From: Gordonia jacobaea
Lineage (GTDB): Bacteria > Actinomycetota > Actinomycetes > Mycobacteriales > Mycobacteriaceae
Assembly: GCF_001186365.1 (NCBI RefSeq)
Contig: NZ_LDTZ01000018.1
Coordinates: forward strand, 341,535-405,534
Direction of reading: 5' to 3'
DNA length: 64,000 nt
Part shown: positions 38,059 to 45,700 of the stretch, piece after piece
Numbering within the stretch: the first letter of the stretch is position 1
Layout of the letters: every line of letters starts with the position of its first letter
Program-made: the position numbers and the translations under genes
The notes under the pieces: generated by a model
Databases searched by the model: none
What the model saw: the letters and a program-made list of their open reading frames with translations, nothing else
Told to the model about the DNA's origin: nothing

Positions 38059-38795
38059 AACAACGATTCCGCAACCTCCCGATCGACGTGTGGTTCGAGC
38101 CACTCGTCTTCATCGTGCTGGCCGTCGGATATTTCAGTTGGTATGCGACGACGACATTCACCGAGACCGAGCAGGCGTCGCTGGGCTGGTCCACTCTGCA
38201 GTCCACCATCATCGACCACATCGAGCTCACTCTCGTCGCGGCAATCGTCGTCATCGTCATCGCGATTCCCTTGGGAATCCTGTTGACCCGGCCGTCGATG
38301 CGATGGCTCTCGCCGATCGCGGTGAACATCGCGAACATCGGTCAAGCTGCGCCCGCCGTCGGACTGCTGGTGTTGTTCACATTCTGGCTCGGCACCGGAT
38401 TCCGTACTGCCGTCATCGGTTTGGTCGTGTACGCGGTCCTGCCGATCCTGCAGAACACGATCGTCGGGTTGCGCCAGGTCGACCAACGCACCATCGAGGC
38501 GTCGCGCGGTATCGGATACTCGGCGGCGCGCACGCTCGTGCAGGTCGAACTCCCGCTGGCCGTGCCCGTCATCCTCAACGGTGTCCGCACCGCCCTGGTG
38601 ATCCTGGTCGGCACGGCCACTCTGAGTACCTTCATCGGCGCGACGAGCCTCGGCACGCTGATCACCACCGGCGTCACGCTCTTCTTGCCCAAGCTGTTGA
38701 TCTCGGGCGCGATACTCGTCGCTCTGCTCGCCATGATCATCGACTGGCTCGGCCGGGTCTTCGAACTGGTCGCTACACCGAAGGGCGTCGCATGA
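38055..38795 (+). CDS. Osmoprotectant ABC permease 2
   Basis: 246 residues with about six membrane segments and the EAA loop RQVDQRTIEASRGIGYSAARTLVQ. Partner of the permease at 36128; the two differ in sequence, so the channel is probably a heterodimer. ATGA overlaps at both ends. Confidence 0.94.
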   Translation: MKQRFRNLPIDVWFEPLVFIVLAVGYFSWYATTTFTETEQASLGWSTLQSTIIDHIELTLVAAIVVIVIAIPLGILLTRPSMRWLSPIAVNIANIGQAAPAVGLLVLFTFWLGTGFRTAVIGLVVYAVLPILQNTIVGLRQVDQRTIEASRGIGYSAARTLVQVELPLAVPVILNGVRTALVILVGTATLSTFIGATSLGTLITTGVTLFLPKLLISGAILVALLAMIIDWLGRVFELVATPKGVA

Positions 38796-39787
38796 GCGCC
38801 ACGCGAGCACGACTCGCCACCGTCGCAACACTTCTCGTCGTCGCCGTCATCGGCCTTGCGGGATGTGGTCTGGTCAGTTCGTCGGGCACCTTCAAGCAGG
38901 CGTCGCTCCCCGACGGTTCCCGACCGCTCGACGGAGCCAAGCTCACCGTCACGTCGAAGAGCTTCACCGAGGGCGTCATCCTCGGCAAGATCACCGCAAC
39001 CTATCTCGCCGCCGCGGGCGCCGACGTCACCGACCTCACGGGCGCACCCGGCTCGGCGTCGTCTCGCCAGGCGCAACTCAACGGCGACGCCGACATCCTC
39101 TGGGAGTACACCGGAACCGGATGGGTGAACTACCACAACGAGACGGAGACCATCGCCGACCCGAAGGAACTCTGGCAGAAGGTCCACGACATCGAACTCA
39201 AGGAGAACCAGCTCGTCTGGCTGCCTCCCGCCAACTTCAACGACACCTACGCGTTCGCGGCGTCGACACCCACAGCGAAACGCCTCAACGTGAAGTCTCT
39301 TTCGGACGTCGCCAAACTGCCGGTCGCTGATCGCACCTTCTGCGTCGACGACGAATTCTTCTCCCGCCCAGATGGTTTCAAGCCGATGCTGGCGAAGTAC
39401 GGTATGCCGCTCGACGGCCCGAACGGGGTCCCGCTCGGCAACGTGACACGCATGGACGCCGGCGTCGTCTACACATCGACGGCCAAGAGCTCGCCGTGCA
39501 ACTTCGGCATGGTCTACACCACCGACGGCCGGATCAAGAACCTCGACCTCGCCGTCCTCGAGGACGACAAGAAGTTCTTCCTGCCCTACAGCGGAACCGC
39601 CGTCGTTCGCGAGGACGTCATGAAGCGCTACCCACAACTCAACGAACTACTCGGAACCATCTCGGAGCGTCTCACCGACAACGTCATGCAGGACCTCAAC
39701 GGCCGCGTCGACATCGACGGCGAAGACCCTGCCGACGTAGCATACGACTGGTTACTCAGCGAGAAATTGATCGTCCCCAAGAATTAG
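38792..39787 (+). CDS. proX: Osmoprotectant-binding lipoprotein
   Basis: 331 residues. Lipobox VIGLAGC near residue 25 anchors it outside the membrane. It has the OpuAC/ProX fold, with KLTVTSKSFTEGVILGKITA at the start, GDADILWEYTGTGWVNY in the ligand-binding lobe, and AVVREDVMKRYPQLNELLG at the end. Conserved Tyr and Trp residues suit a cation-pi cage for quaternary amines. ATG at 38792 overlaps the permease stop. Confidence 0.94.
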   Translation: MSATRARLATVATLLVVAVIGLAGCGLVSSSGTFKQASLPDGSRPLDGAKLTVTSKSFTEGVILGKITATYLAAAGADVTDLTGAPGSASSRQAQLNGDADILWEYTGTGWVNYHNETETIADPKELWQKVHDIELKENQLVWLPPANFNDTYAFAASTPTAKRLNVKSLSDVAKLPVADRTFCVDDEFFSRPDGFKPMLAKYGMPLDGPNGVPLGNVTRMDAGVVYTSTAKSSPCNFGMVYTTDGRIKNLDLAVLEDDKKFFLPYSGTAVVREDVMKRYPQLNELLGTISERLTDNVMQDLNGRVDIDGEDPADVAYDWLLSEKLIVPKN

Positions 39788-39832
39788 TTACCACTGCGCG
39801 TTCAGCGCCGGCTCTCCACTTTGCCATTTATG

Positions 39833-39849
39833 GATGTTACGGTTACATC
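39833..39849. promoter_or_regulatory. Palindrome upstream of the AurF-like gene (candidate TetR operator)
   Basis: GATGTTACGGTTACATC, symmetric at 14 of 17 positions, 31-47 bp before the GTG start. It is nested in a wider TGGATG...CATCCA symmetry (39831-39854). A strong AGGAGG ribosome site lies between it and the start. Confidence 0.45.
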
Positions 39850-39879
39850 ATCCAATGGCATTGAGACCAGGAGGCGCAC

Positions 39880-40806
39880 GTGTCGGTTCAGGTCGTCGAC
39901 GATTCAGCACCGCACGTCAGCACGCTCGACCGCGGCACCGATGAGGTGTCGGCGAGACTCGTCGATTCGTCGGCACGCTTGTCGCGCAACGCTCTGGTCG
40001 AGATCGACTGGGACGCTCCGATGGACCCGACGCTCTACGGCTGCAGCCCCGAGTGGTCGACGCTGTACGGCACCTCCTACTGGGCGGAGATGACGGAGGA
40101 GCAGCGCGTGCGGCTCACCAGACACGAGACGGCGTCGGTGATGTCGATCGGAATCTGGTTCGAAATGCTGTTGCAGCAGTTGGTACTCCGCGATCAGTAC
40201 CTCGCCGACCGACACCGCCCGGAGTACTGGTTCGCCATGACCGAGATCGCCGACGAATGCAGGCACTCGCTGATGTTCGCGAAGGCGTCGCAAAAACTCG
40301 CCGGGACGTCGTATGTGCCGCACCCTCGAATCGGCAAGGGAGGCAAGTTCTTTGCGGCCACCACCGGGGGCGAGATCGCGTATGGCGGCATCCTCGCCGC
40401 CGAGGAGATCCTCGACGTATTCCAACGCGGCTGCACCAGCGACGAACGCGTACTGCCGTTGGTCCGCACCGTCAACGAGATCCACGTGCTCGAGGAATCA
40501 CGCCACATGCGCTTCGCGCGGGAGCAGATCCGGGAGTCGATGGCCGACGTCGGCCCGGTGCGTCGCCACGCCAGCGCGTACTACACGGCAGTGGCGGCGT
40601 CGTTCATCTTCACCAGCCTCGTCCGACCGCAGGCCTACGCCGACGCGGGGCTCGACAAGTACCGCGCCGTCTCGGAGATGCGACGAAATCATCACTTCCA
40701 GGCGATGGTCCGAACGAGTTGCTCGCACCTGATGAGCTTTCTCGACGAGGTCGGGCTGCTGACACCCGCGGCGGCATCGGTCTACCGCAAGGTGCACATG
40801 CTCTGA
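39880..40806 (+). CDS. AurF-like di-iron N-oxygenase
   Basis: 308 residues of the AurF family (p-aminobenzoate N-oxygenase fold). The di-iron ligands are visible in EMTEEQRVRLTRHE, EIADECRHSLMF, AAEEILD and EIHVLEESRHMRFA, giving paired ExxH motifs on a four-helix bundle. AurF oxidises an arylamine to a nitro group; relatives in mycobacteria act on unknown substrates. GTG at 39880 has a full AGGAGG seven bases upstream. The TetR gene converges on it from the other strand with six bases between the stops, and the efflux pump is divergent from TetR. Confidence 0.9.
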   Translation: MSVQVVDDSAPHVSTLDRGTDEVSARLVDSSARLSRNALVEIDWDAPMDPTLYGCSPEWSTLYGTSYWAEMTEEQRVRLTRHETASVMSIGIWFEMLLQQLVLRDQYLADRHRPEYWFAMTEIADECRHSLMFAKASQKLAGTSYVPHPRIGKGGKFFAATTGGEIAYGGILAAEEILDVFQRGCTSDERVLPLVRTVNEIHVLEESRHMRFAREQIRESMADVGPVRRHASAYYTAVAASFIFTSLVRPQAYADAGLDKYRAVSEMRRNHHFQAMVRTSCSHLMSFLDEVGLLTPAAASVYRKVHML

Positions 40807-40812
40807 CCGACG

Positions 40813-41511
40813 TCAGCTCGACGCGCCGCCGCGCCGGAACGCGATGCGGCACGCCTGCACCTCGTGGATCTGCTCTTCGGTCAGCGCCGGGGTCCGCAGC
40901 GGCTCCGACGGCGGGGCGGCGTGGATGGCGTCGAGTAGAAGCTGGAGGTAGCGCTTCCACGCTCCGGGGACCGTCGCCTCGGTGATATCCGCGTACGACG
41001 ACACCATCGAGAAGATGGAGAAGATGTCCGTCTCGACGATGTCTTCGCGCAGCACACCGGCGGCGTGGGCCCGATCGAAGACCTCGCCCATCCGCTTCGT
41101 CATCCGCGCCTTCACCGTCGCGATCGTCGGATCCGTGTGGTCGATCTGCATGATGATCGCGGCCAGCCCACGATCCTCGGCCATTGCCGTGCAGACCGTC
41201 GACACCATCGTCACCACCGACGCCCACGGGTCGCTGTCCGCCGCGAGGACTCCCTCGGTCTGCTCTGCCACCTCCTCCAGGTGCGCCGCGAACACTCCGA
41301 CGATCAGCTCGTCCCGGTTGGCGAATCGTCGATAAACCGTCCCCACACCCACACCGGCCGCTGCCGCGACGTCGTCGAGTGAGACGTCGAGGCCACGCTC
41401 GGCGAACAGCTTGTGAGCAGCGGCGATGATCCGACGCCGATTGCGCTCGGCGTCGGCGCGCAGGGGTCGTCCGGTCGGTGCGACCGGGCTCTGTTGTGTG
41501 GTCATCGTCAC
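40813..41511 (-). CDS. TetR-family regulator of the AurF/efflux locus
   Basis: 232 residues. The HTH is NRRRIIAAAHKLFAER through VSLDDVAAAAGVGVGTVYRRFANRDELIVGVF, typical of AcrR-type repressors. It has either a GTG start at 41511 or an ATG at 41505. It is divergent from the DHA2 efflux gene with 95 bp between them; that gap holds two copies of a CGGAGGA-N4-TCTCC motif, the likely binding sites. Confidence 0.92.
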   Translation of the reverse strand: MTMTTQQSPVAPTGRPLRADAERNRRRIIAAAHKLFAERGLDVSLDDVAAAAGVGVGTVYRRFANRDELIVGVFAAHLEEVAEQTEGVLAADSDPWASVVTMVSTVCTAMAEDRGLAAIIMQIDHTDPTIATVKARMTKRMGEVFDRAHAAGVLREDIVETDIFSIFSMVSSYADITEATVPGAWKRYLQLLLDAIHAAPPSEPLRTPALTEEQIHEVQACRIAFRRGGASS

Positions 41512-41522
41512 ATTCTCTCAAC

Positions 41523-41539
41523 CGGAGGAATCATCTCCG
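41523..41539. promoter_or_regulatory. Operator candidate 1 (CGGAGGA-N4-TCTCC) in the TetR/efflux intergenic region
   Basis: CGGAGGAATCATCTCCG: 5-bp perfect arms around seven bases, 12 bp upstream of the TetR start. Repeated 44 bp away at 41567-41583 with 12 of 17 bases the same. Confidence 0.5.
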
Positions 41540-41566
41540 TATTCGCTTCGTTGCCACCCTCGTAAA

Positions 41567-41583
41567 CGGAGGAGTCTTCTCCA
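41567..41583. promoter_or_regulatory. Operator candidate 2 (CGGAGGA-N4-TCTCC)
   Basis: CGGAGGAGTCTTCTCCA, the second copy of the motif, 24-40 bp upstream of the efflux pump start. The TATTCG/TATTCC flanks are also similar. The 44-bp spacing is about four helical turns. Confidence 0.5.
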
Positions 41584-41606
41584 CTATTCCGCCACTTGGA
41601 GGACTG

Positions 41607-43124
41607 ATGACCACAACCTACGACACTGCCGACGGATTGTCGGCGAACGGGGAGTCTCGGGAGGAACGACACCATCGCCTTCGGTGGGTCGTGCTCGGCG
41701 TACTCGGCCTCGCACAGTTGATGGTGGTGCTCGACGCGACCATCGTGAACATCGCACTCCCGCACGCGCAGGAGTCACTCGGATTCGGCGACGCCGATCG
41801 GCAATGGATCGTCACCGCATACTCGCTGGCATTCGGCAGCCTGCTGCTCCTCGGCGGGCGACTGTCGGATCTCCTCGGCCGTAAGACCACCTTCATCGTC
41901 GGCCTCGTCGGATTCGCCGTGATGTCCGCGATCGGTGGCGCCGCAGTCAATTTCGACATGCTCGTCGTCGCCCGCGCAGGCCAGGGCGTCTTTGGTGCAC
42001 TCCTCGCGCCCGCAGCACTGTCGCTGCTCACCACCACGTTCACCGACCCGGCCGAGCGCGGTAAGGCGTTCGGCATCTTCGGTGCCATCGCCGGCGGTGG
42101 CGGTGCACTCGGACTCCTCCTCGGCGGCATGCTCACAGAGTGGGCCGACTGGCGCTGGTGCCTCTACGTGAATCTCGTGATCGCCGCGATCGCGCTCGTC
42201 GGCGCGGTGCTGTTCATCGGCGCGCACAAGACCGAACACCGCCCGAAGCTCGACCTTCCCGGTGTGATCACGGTGTCGATCGCACTGTTTTCGATCGTCT
42301 ACGGCTTCTCGAACGCCGAGACCAACGGTTGGGCCGACTGGGCCACCATCACCTGGCTGGTCGTCGGAGCCGTGTTGCTCGCCGGATTCGTCTGGTGGCA
42401 GTCGCGGACCCCGCACGCACTGCTCCCCCTGCGCGTGATTCTTGATCGCACTCGTGGCGGCTCGTACCTCGCGGTGTTCATCGTCGGCATCGGAATGTTC
42501 GGCATCTTCCTGTTCCTCACCTACTACCTGCAGGTGAATCTGCACTTCAGCCCGATCCAGACCGGCTTGGCGTTCCTGCCGATGATCGGCATGCTGATCG
42601 TCACCGCAACGACGTCGACGGGTGTTCTGCTGCCCCGATTCGGACCGCGCTGGCTGATGGCGGGCGGCATGCTGATCGCCGCCGTGGGCATGGTGCTGCT
42701 GACACAACTGACCGACACCAGCACGTACGCGGCTCATGTCCTGCCCGCGCTGTTGATCATGGGCGTCGGACTCGGCGCGTCGATGGCCCCGGCCATGCAG
42801 GGCGCGGTGTCGGGCGTGCTGCCCGAAGACGCGGGCGTCGCGTCGGCAACCGTCAACACCATGCAGCAGGTGGGCGGCTCGGTGGGTACCGCGCTGCTCA
42901 GCACGATCGCGGCGAGCGCCGCGGCGTCGTATGCGACGTCGCACGCTGGCCAGGTGGCGAATCCCGCTGCGCTGCAACAGCTTGCGGCGGTGCACTCGTA
43001 CACGACCGCCTTCTGGGTCGCGGCCGCAGTGTTCGCCGCGGGCGCCGTGATCTCCGCGCTGCTCGTCCCGAACGGCAAACTCCCCGTCACCGAGGGCGAC
43101 GAGGCTCCCGCGATGGCGCACTGA
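41607..43124 (+). CDS. DHA2-family MFS drug exporter (EmrB/QacA type)
   Basis: 505 residues with about 14 membrane segments. Segment-1 motif LDATIVNIALPHAQESLGF (motif D1 of the family), loop GGRLSDLLGRKTTFIVGL (motif A) and an antiporter-type motif C region (GAIAGGGGALGLLLGGML) are visible. ATG at 41607 has GGAGG upstream. Proton-driven export of hydrophobic compounds is usual. Position opposite TetR and next to the AurF-like oxygenase suggests export of the oxygenase product or of an inducing toxicant. A strong terminator follows at 43159. Confidence 0.94.
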   Translation: MTTTYDTADGLSANGESREERHHRLRWVVLGVLGLAQLMVVLDATIVNIALPHAQESLGFGDADRQWIVTAYSLAFGSLLLLGGRLSDLLGRKTTFIVGLVGFAVMSAIGGAAVNFDMLVVARAGQGVFGALLAPAALSLLTTTFTDPAERGKAFGIFGAIAGGGGALGLLLGGMLTEWADWRWCLYVNLVIAAIALVGAVLFIGAHKTEHRPKLDLPGVITVSIALFSIVYGFSNAETNGWADWATITWLVVGAVLLAGFVWWQSRTPHALLPLRVILDRTRGGSYLAVFIVGIGMFGIFLFLTYYLQVNLHFSPIQTGLAFLPMIGMLIVTATTSTGVLLPRFGPRWLMAGGMLIAAVGMVLLTQLTDTSTYAAHVLPALLIMGVGLGASMAPAMQGAVSGVLPEDAGVASATVNTMQQVGGSVGTALLSTIAASAAASYATSHAGQVANPAALQQLAAVHSYTTAFWVAAAVFAAGAVISALLVPNGKLPVTEGDEAPAMAH

Positions 43125-43158
43125 GTCGTCGTATTGCCACTGCGGCTGTGAACGAACG

Positions 43159-43193
43159 CGGCCCGGCCACCGAGTTTCTCGGCGGCCGGGCCG
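43159..43193 (+). terminator. Intrinsic terminator after the efflux pump gene
   Basis: 16-bp G/C stem (43159-43174 with 43178-43193, one mismatch) with loop TTT, 34 bp after the stop codon. Confidence 0.82.
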
Positions 43194-43427
43194 TGCCCGT
43201 TGCCGCGCCCGGTCCACCCCCACCCCCGCCGGCAGAAAGTCGGGGAAGGGTTCGATTCCTTACTCTCTGCGCCGCCGGGGCGAAGGTTCCGCGGAATTTT
43301 GCGCCGCCGGGCGGACCTTCCGCGGGATTCTGCGGGCTGGCCGTCGAGTTCGCTGTCGAATCAGGTCATCGGTCGACGCCGCGCTCCTCGCCGCGCCCGG
43401 TCCAGACCCACCGCCCCACCCCACCGG

Positions 43428-43543
43428 CAGAAACTAGGGGAAGAGTTCTTTCCTCGGGGTTTTTACCTTTCCCCCAGACACAACCCGGGGAAACGTACAC
43501 AACCCACGGAAAGAATCCTTCCCCCACTCTCTGCGCCGCCCGA
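43428..43543. repeat. 116-bp direct repeat, copy A
   Basis: Begins CAGAAACTAGGGGAAGAG and ends CTGCGCCGCCCGA. Identical to copy B (43879-43994) at 112 of 116 positions, 451 bp apart. A diverged relative is at 18734-18842. Confidence 0.9.
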
Positions 43544-43564
43544 CCACCCTTCCCCCACTTCCTA

Positions 43565-43719
43565 CAGCGCCCGACGGTCCTTCCGCGAGATTCTGCAGCG
43601 CCCGAAGGCCCTTCCGCGAGATTCTGCAGCGCCCGAAGGCCCTTCCGCGAGATTCTGCAGCGCCCGACGGCCCTTCCGCGAGATTCTGCAGCGCCCGACG
43701 GCCCTTCCGCGAGATTCTG
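43565..43719. repeat. 31-bp tandem repeat, five units
   Basis: Five head-to-tail units of 31 bp, each ending CCGCGAGATTCTG and starting CAGCGCCCGA; the only differences are A/C at unit position 11 and T/C at unit position 14 in the first unit. Isolated relatives (TTCCGCGAGATTCTGC) follow at about 44000 and 44062. 31 is not a multiple of three, which argues against coding. Confidence 0.92.
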
Positions 43720-43878
43720 CAGGGCCGGTCCACATTTCCCCGACTTTCCGCGGCGCCCGACGTTCCTTCCGCAGGACTCTGCTGACCCGGACGTCGGCAT
43801 CGCCGTCGAATCAGAACATCGGTCGACGCCGCACGACTCTCGACGCCGAGGCGCGCCCGGTCCACCACACCCCGCTCG

Positions 43879-43994
43879 CAGAAACTCGGGGAAGAGTTCT
43901 TTCCTCGGGGTTTTTACCTTTTCCCCAGACACAACCCGGGGAAACGTACACAACCCACGGAAAGAATCCTTCCCCTACTTTCTGCGCCGCCCGA
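43879..43994. repeat. 116-bp direct repeat, copy B
   Basis: Begins CAGAAACTCGGGGAAGAG. Differs from copy A at four positions only. Confidence 0.9.
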
Positions 43995-44093
43995 TGGCCC
44001 TTCCGCGAGATTCTGCGGCCCCGGACCACACTTCCCCTACTTCCTGCGCGGCCGGACCACCCTTCCGCGACATTCTGCGGCCCCGCCCACGAC

Positions 44094-44132
44094 AACGGCC
44101 CGGTCGCCGAGTAACTCGGTGACCGGGCCGTT
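44094..44132 (-). terminator. Intrinsic terminator after msrA
   Basis: 19-bp arms (44094-44112 with 44114-44132, one mismatch) form a long G/C hairpin just downstream of the minus-strand msrA stop. Together with the hairpin at 43159 it encloses the repeat array. Confidence 0.8.
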
Positions 44133-44147
44133 CCCCGTCAGATCAGA

Positions 44148-44702
44148 TCAGGCGTGCGCCTCGTCGCGGTGTGGGAGCACCCAGTCCGGCCGTGGCCAGT
44201 GGCAGGTGTACCCGTTGGGGTAGCGCACCAGGTAGTCCTGGTGCTCGGGCTCGGCCTCCCAGAACGGGCCCGCAGGCTCGATCGTGGTGACCGCCTTACC
44301 CGGCCAGAGGCCCGAGGCGTCGACGTCGGCGATGGTGTCACGCGCGACGCGCTCCTGCTCGGGCGTCACCGGGAAGATCGCCGACCGGTAGCTGCTACCG
44401 ACGTCGTTACCCTGCCGGTTCTTCGTCGTCGGATCGTGGATCTGGAAGAAGAACGCGAGGATGTCGCGGTAGCTCGTCTGCGTCGGATCGAAGACGATCT
44501 CCACCCCCTCGGCGTGCCCGGGATGATTTCGGTAGGTCGGGTGGTCGTTGCTGCCGCCGGTGTAGCCGACGCGCGTCGCGAGCACGCCGGGCTGGCGGCG
44601 AATCAGATCCTCGACGCCCCAGAAGCAGCCTCCTGCGAGCACCGCGGTCTCGGTGCCGGGCTGCTCGGTGATGCGGCCGTCGTCGTTGCTTCCACTGGTC
44701 AT
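44148..44702 (-). CDS. msrA: Peptide methionine-(S)-S-oxide reductase MsrA
   Basis: 184 residues with the catalytic GCFWGVEDL motif near residue 26 and [14 protein letters not shown], the conserved substrate loop. Reduces the S-epimer of methionine sulfoxide in proteins and free methionine. The start overlaps the msrB stop by four bases, giving a coupled msrB-msrA pair that repairs both epimers. Confidence 0.97.
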   Translation of the reverse strand: MTSGSNDDGRITEQPGTETAVLAGGCFWGVEDLIRRQPGVLATRVGYTGGSNDHPTYRNHPGHAEGVEIVFDPTQTSYRDILAFFFQIHDPTTKNRQGNDVGSSYRSAIFPVTPEQERVARDTIADVDASGLWPGKAVTTIEPAGPFWEAEPEHQDYLVRYPNGYTCHWPRPDWVLPHRDEAHA

Positions 44703-45181
44703 GATGCGTTCTCCTGCGTGGTGTCGGGACTATCGGTGTTCTCGAACAGGCGGCGGTACTCGCCATAACCCTGCTCGTCGAGCTCGGCCACGGGGATGAA
44801 CCGCAGCGACGCCGAGTTCATGCAGTACCTCTTGCCGCCTTCGGCTCGCGGTCCGTCGTCGAAGAGGTGGCCGAGATGGCTGTCGGCGTACGCCGAGCGG
44901 ACCTCGGTTCGCTTCATCCACAGCGATCGGTCGGTGCGCGTCGAGATCGCGTCGTCGCTGATCGGGCGGGTGAAACTCGGCCATCCGGTGCCACTGTCGT
45001 ACTTGTCGAGCGAGCTGAACAGGGGCGCTCCGGAGACCACGTCGACGTAGATGCCTGGCTCGTGGTTGTCCCAGTAGGCATTGTGGAACGCGGGCTCGGT
45101 CCCGTCTTCCTGGGTTACTCGGTACTGGTCCGCGGTGAGGGCCTCGAGGGCCTGCGGGTTCTTGCGGTAGTCGTGGGACAT
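44699..45181 (-). CDS. msrB: Peptide methionine-(R)-S-oxide reductase MsrB
   Basis: 160 residues. Fold motifs [12 protein letters not shown] and [10 protein letters not shown]; the catalytic Cys is in [13 protein letters not shown] near residue 124. The two CxxC zinc-binding pairs of many MsrB proteins are absent, so this is the zinc-free form. Transcribed with msrA; upstream 147 bp are shared with the divergent zinc finger gene. Confidence 0.97.
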   Translation of the reverse strand: MSHDYRKNPQALEALTADQYRVTQEDGTEPAFHNAYWDNHEPGIYVDVVSGAPLFSSLDKYDSGTGWPSFTRPISDDAISTRTDRSLWMKRTEVRSAYADSHLGHLFDDGPRAEGGKRYCMNSASLRFIPVAELDEQGYGEYRRLFENTDSPDTTQENAS

Positions 45182-45328
45182 TGATCCTCCTTCTGATCAC
45201 CGCTGGCTGCGATGTCATCTACTCCAACAGCAGCCACGTCGGATTTGGTCCCGACCCTTCTGAGAGTCATGTGAGAGTCGAGTCGCGTGAGGGTCGAACT
45301 CGTCTCCACCCGAGCGTAGCGTCGGATT

Positions 45329-45679
45329 ATGGCTGAGAACCTCATCGATCCCACAGTCCCGCCGTCGGGCACCGGCTGCGTCGAATGCCTCGACACCGCC
45401 GACGGCTGGTGGTTTCATCTTCGACGCTGCGCCGCCTGCGGACACGTCGGATGTTGCGACTCCTCCCCCGGCCAACACGCTTCGCATCACGCCGACGACA
45501 CGGGGCACCCGTACATCCAGAGCTTCGAACCCGGCGAGGACTGGTTCTGGAGCTTCCCGGACTCGGCCATGGCCAGCGGCCCGGAGCTGGCTCCGCCGAC
45601 AAGCCACCCCGACGACCAGACCGCACCCGGTCCGGTCGACCGCGTGCCGTCGAACTGGCAGCAACTGCTGCACGGTTAA
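45329..45679 (+). CDS. UBP-type zinc finger protein
   Basis: 116 residues. The zf-UBP fold spans about 15-65: GCVECLDTADGWWFHLRRCA followed by CGHVGCCDSSPGQHASHHADDTGHP, with Cys and His ligands in the usual order. Bacterial stand-alone members are common in actinobacteria and of unknown role; ubiquitin binding is not implied. ATG at 45329. Confidence 0.9.
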   Translation: MAENLIDPTVPPSGTGCVECLDTADGWWFHLRRCAACGHVGCCDSSPGQHASHHADDTGHPYIQSFEPGEDWFWSFPDSAMASGPELAPPTSHPDDQTAPGPVDRVPSNWQQLLHG

Positions 45680-45700
45680 TGGTCGCTCGTCCCTCGGAGT

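Larger units (their letters stand above)
43200..44090. repeat. Gene-free mosaic repeat array between two converging genes
   Basis: About 0.9 kb made of four kinds of repeat: the 116-bp repeat (43428-43543 and 43879-43994), the 31-bp tandem repeat (43565-43719), a diverged lead-in of CGTCGAATCAG...CATCGGTCGACGCCGC (about 43345-43380 and 43802-43832), and scattered copies of TTCCCCTACTTCCTGCGC-like and TTCCGCGAGATTCTGC-like words. Long open frames exist in several frames on both strands but only because the repeats lack stop codons; no start with a ribosome site and no known domain is present. Terminators bracket it on both sides. Confidence 0.8.

Noticed and set aside
41775..43223. 482-codon minus-strand frame opposite the DHA2 exporter
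   Set aside because: Antisense shadow; the plus strand encodes the exporter with all family motifs.
43565..43719. Possible CRISPR array
   Set aside because: The 31-bp units are head-to-tail with no spacers between them, and no cas gene is in the window.
43148..44122. Open frames of 304 and 324 codons on the plus strand, and 144-195 codons on the minus strand, through the repeat array
   Set aside because: They exist in several frames at once, follow the 31-bp and 116-bp repeats exactly, have no ribosome site and encode only Pro/Arg/Ser-rich repeats.
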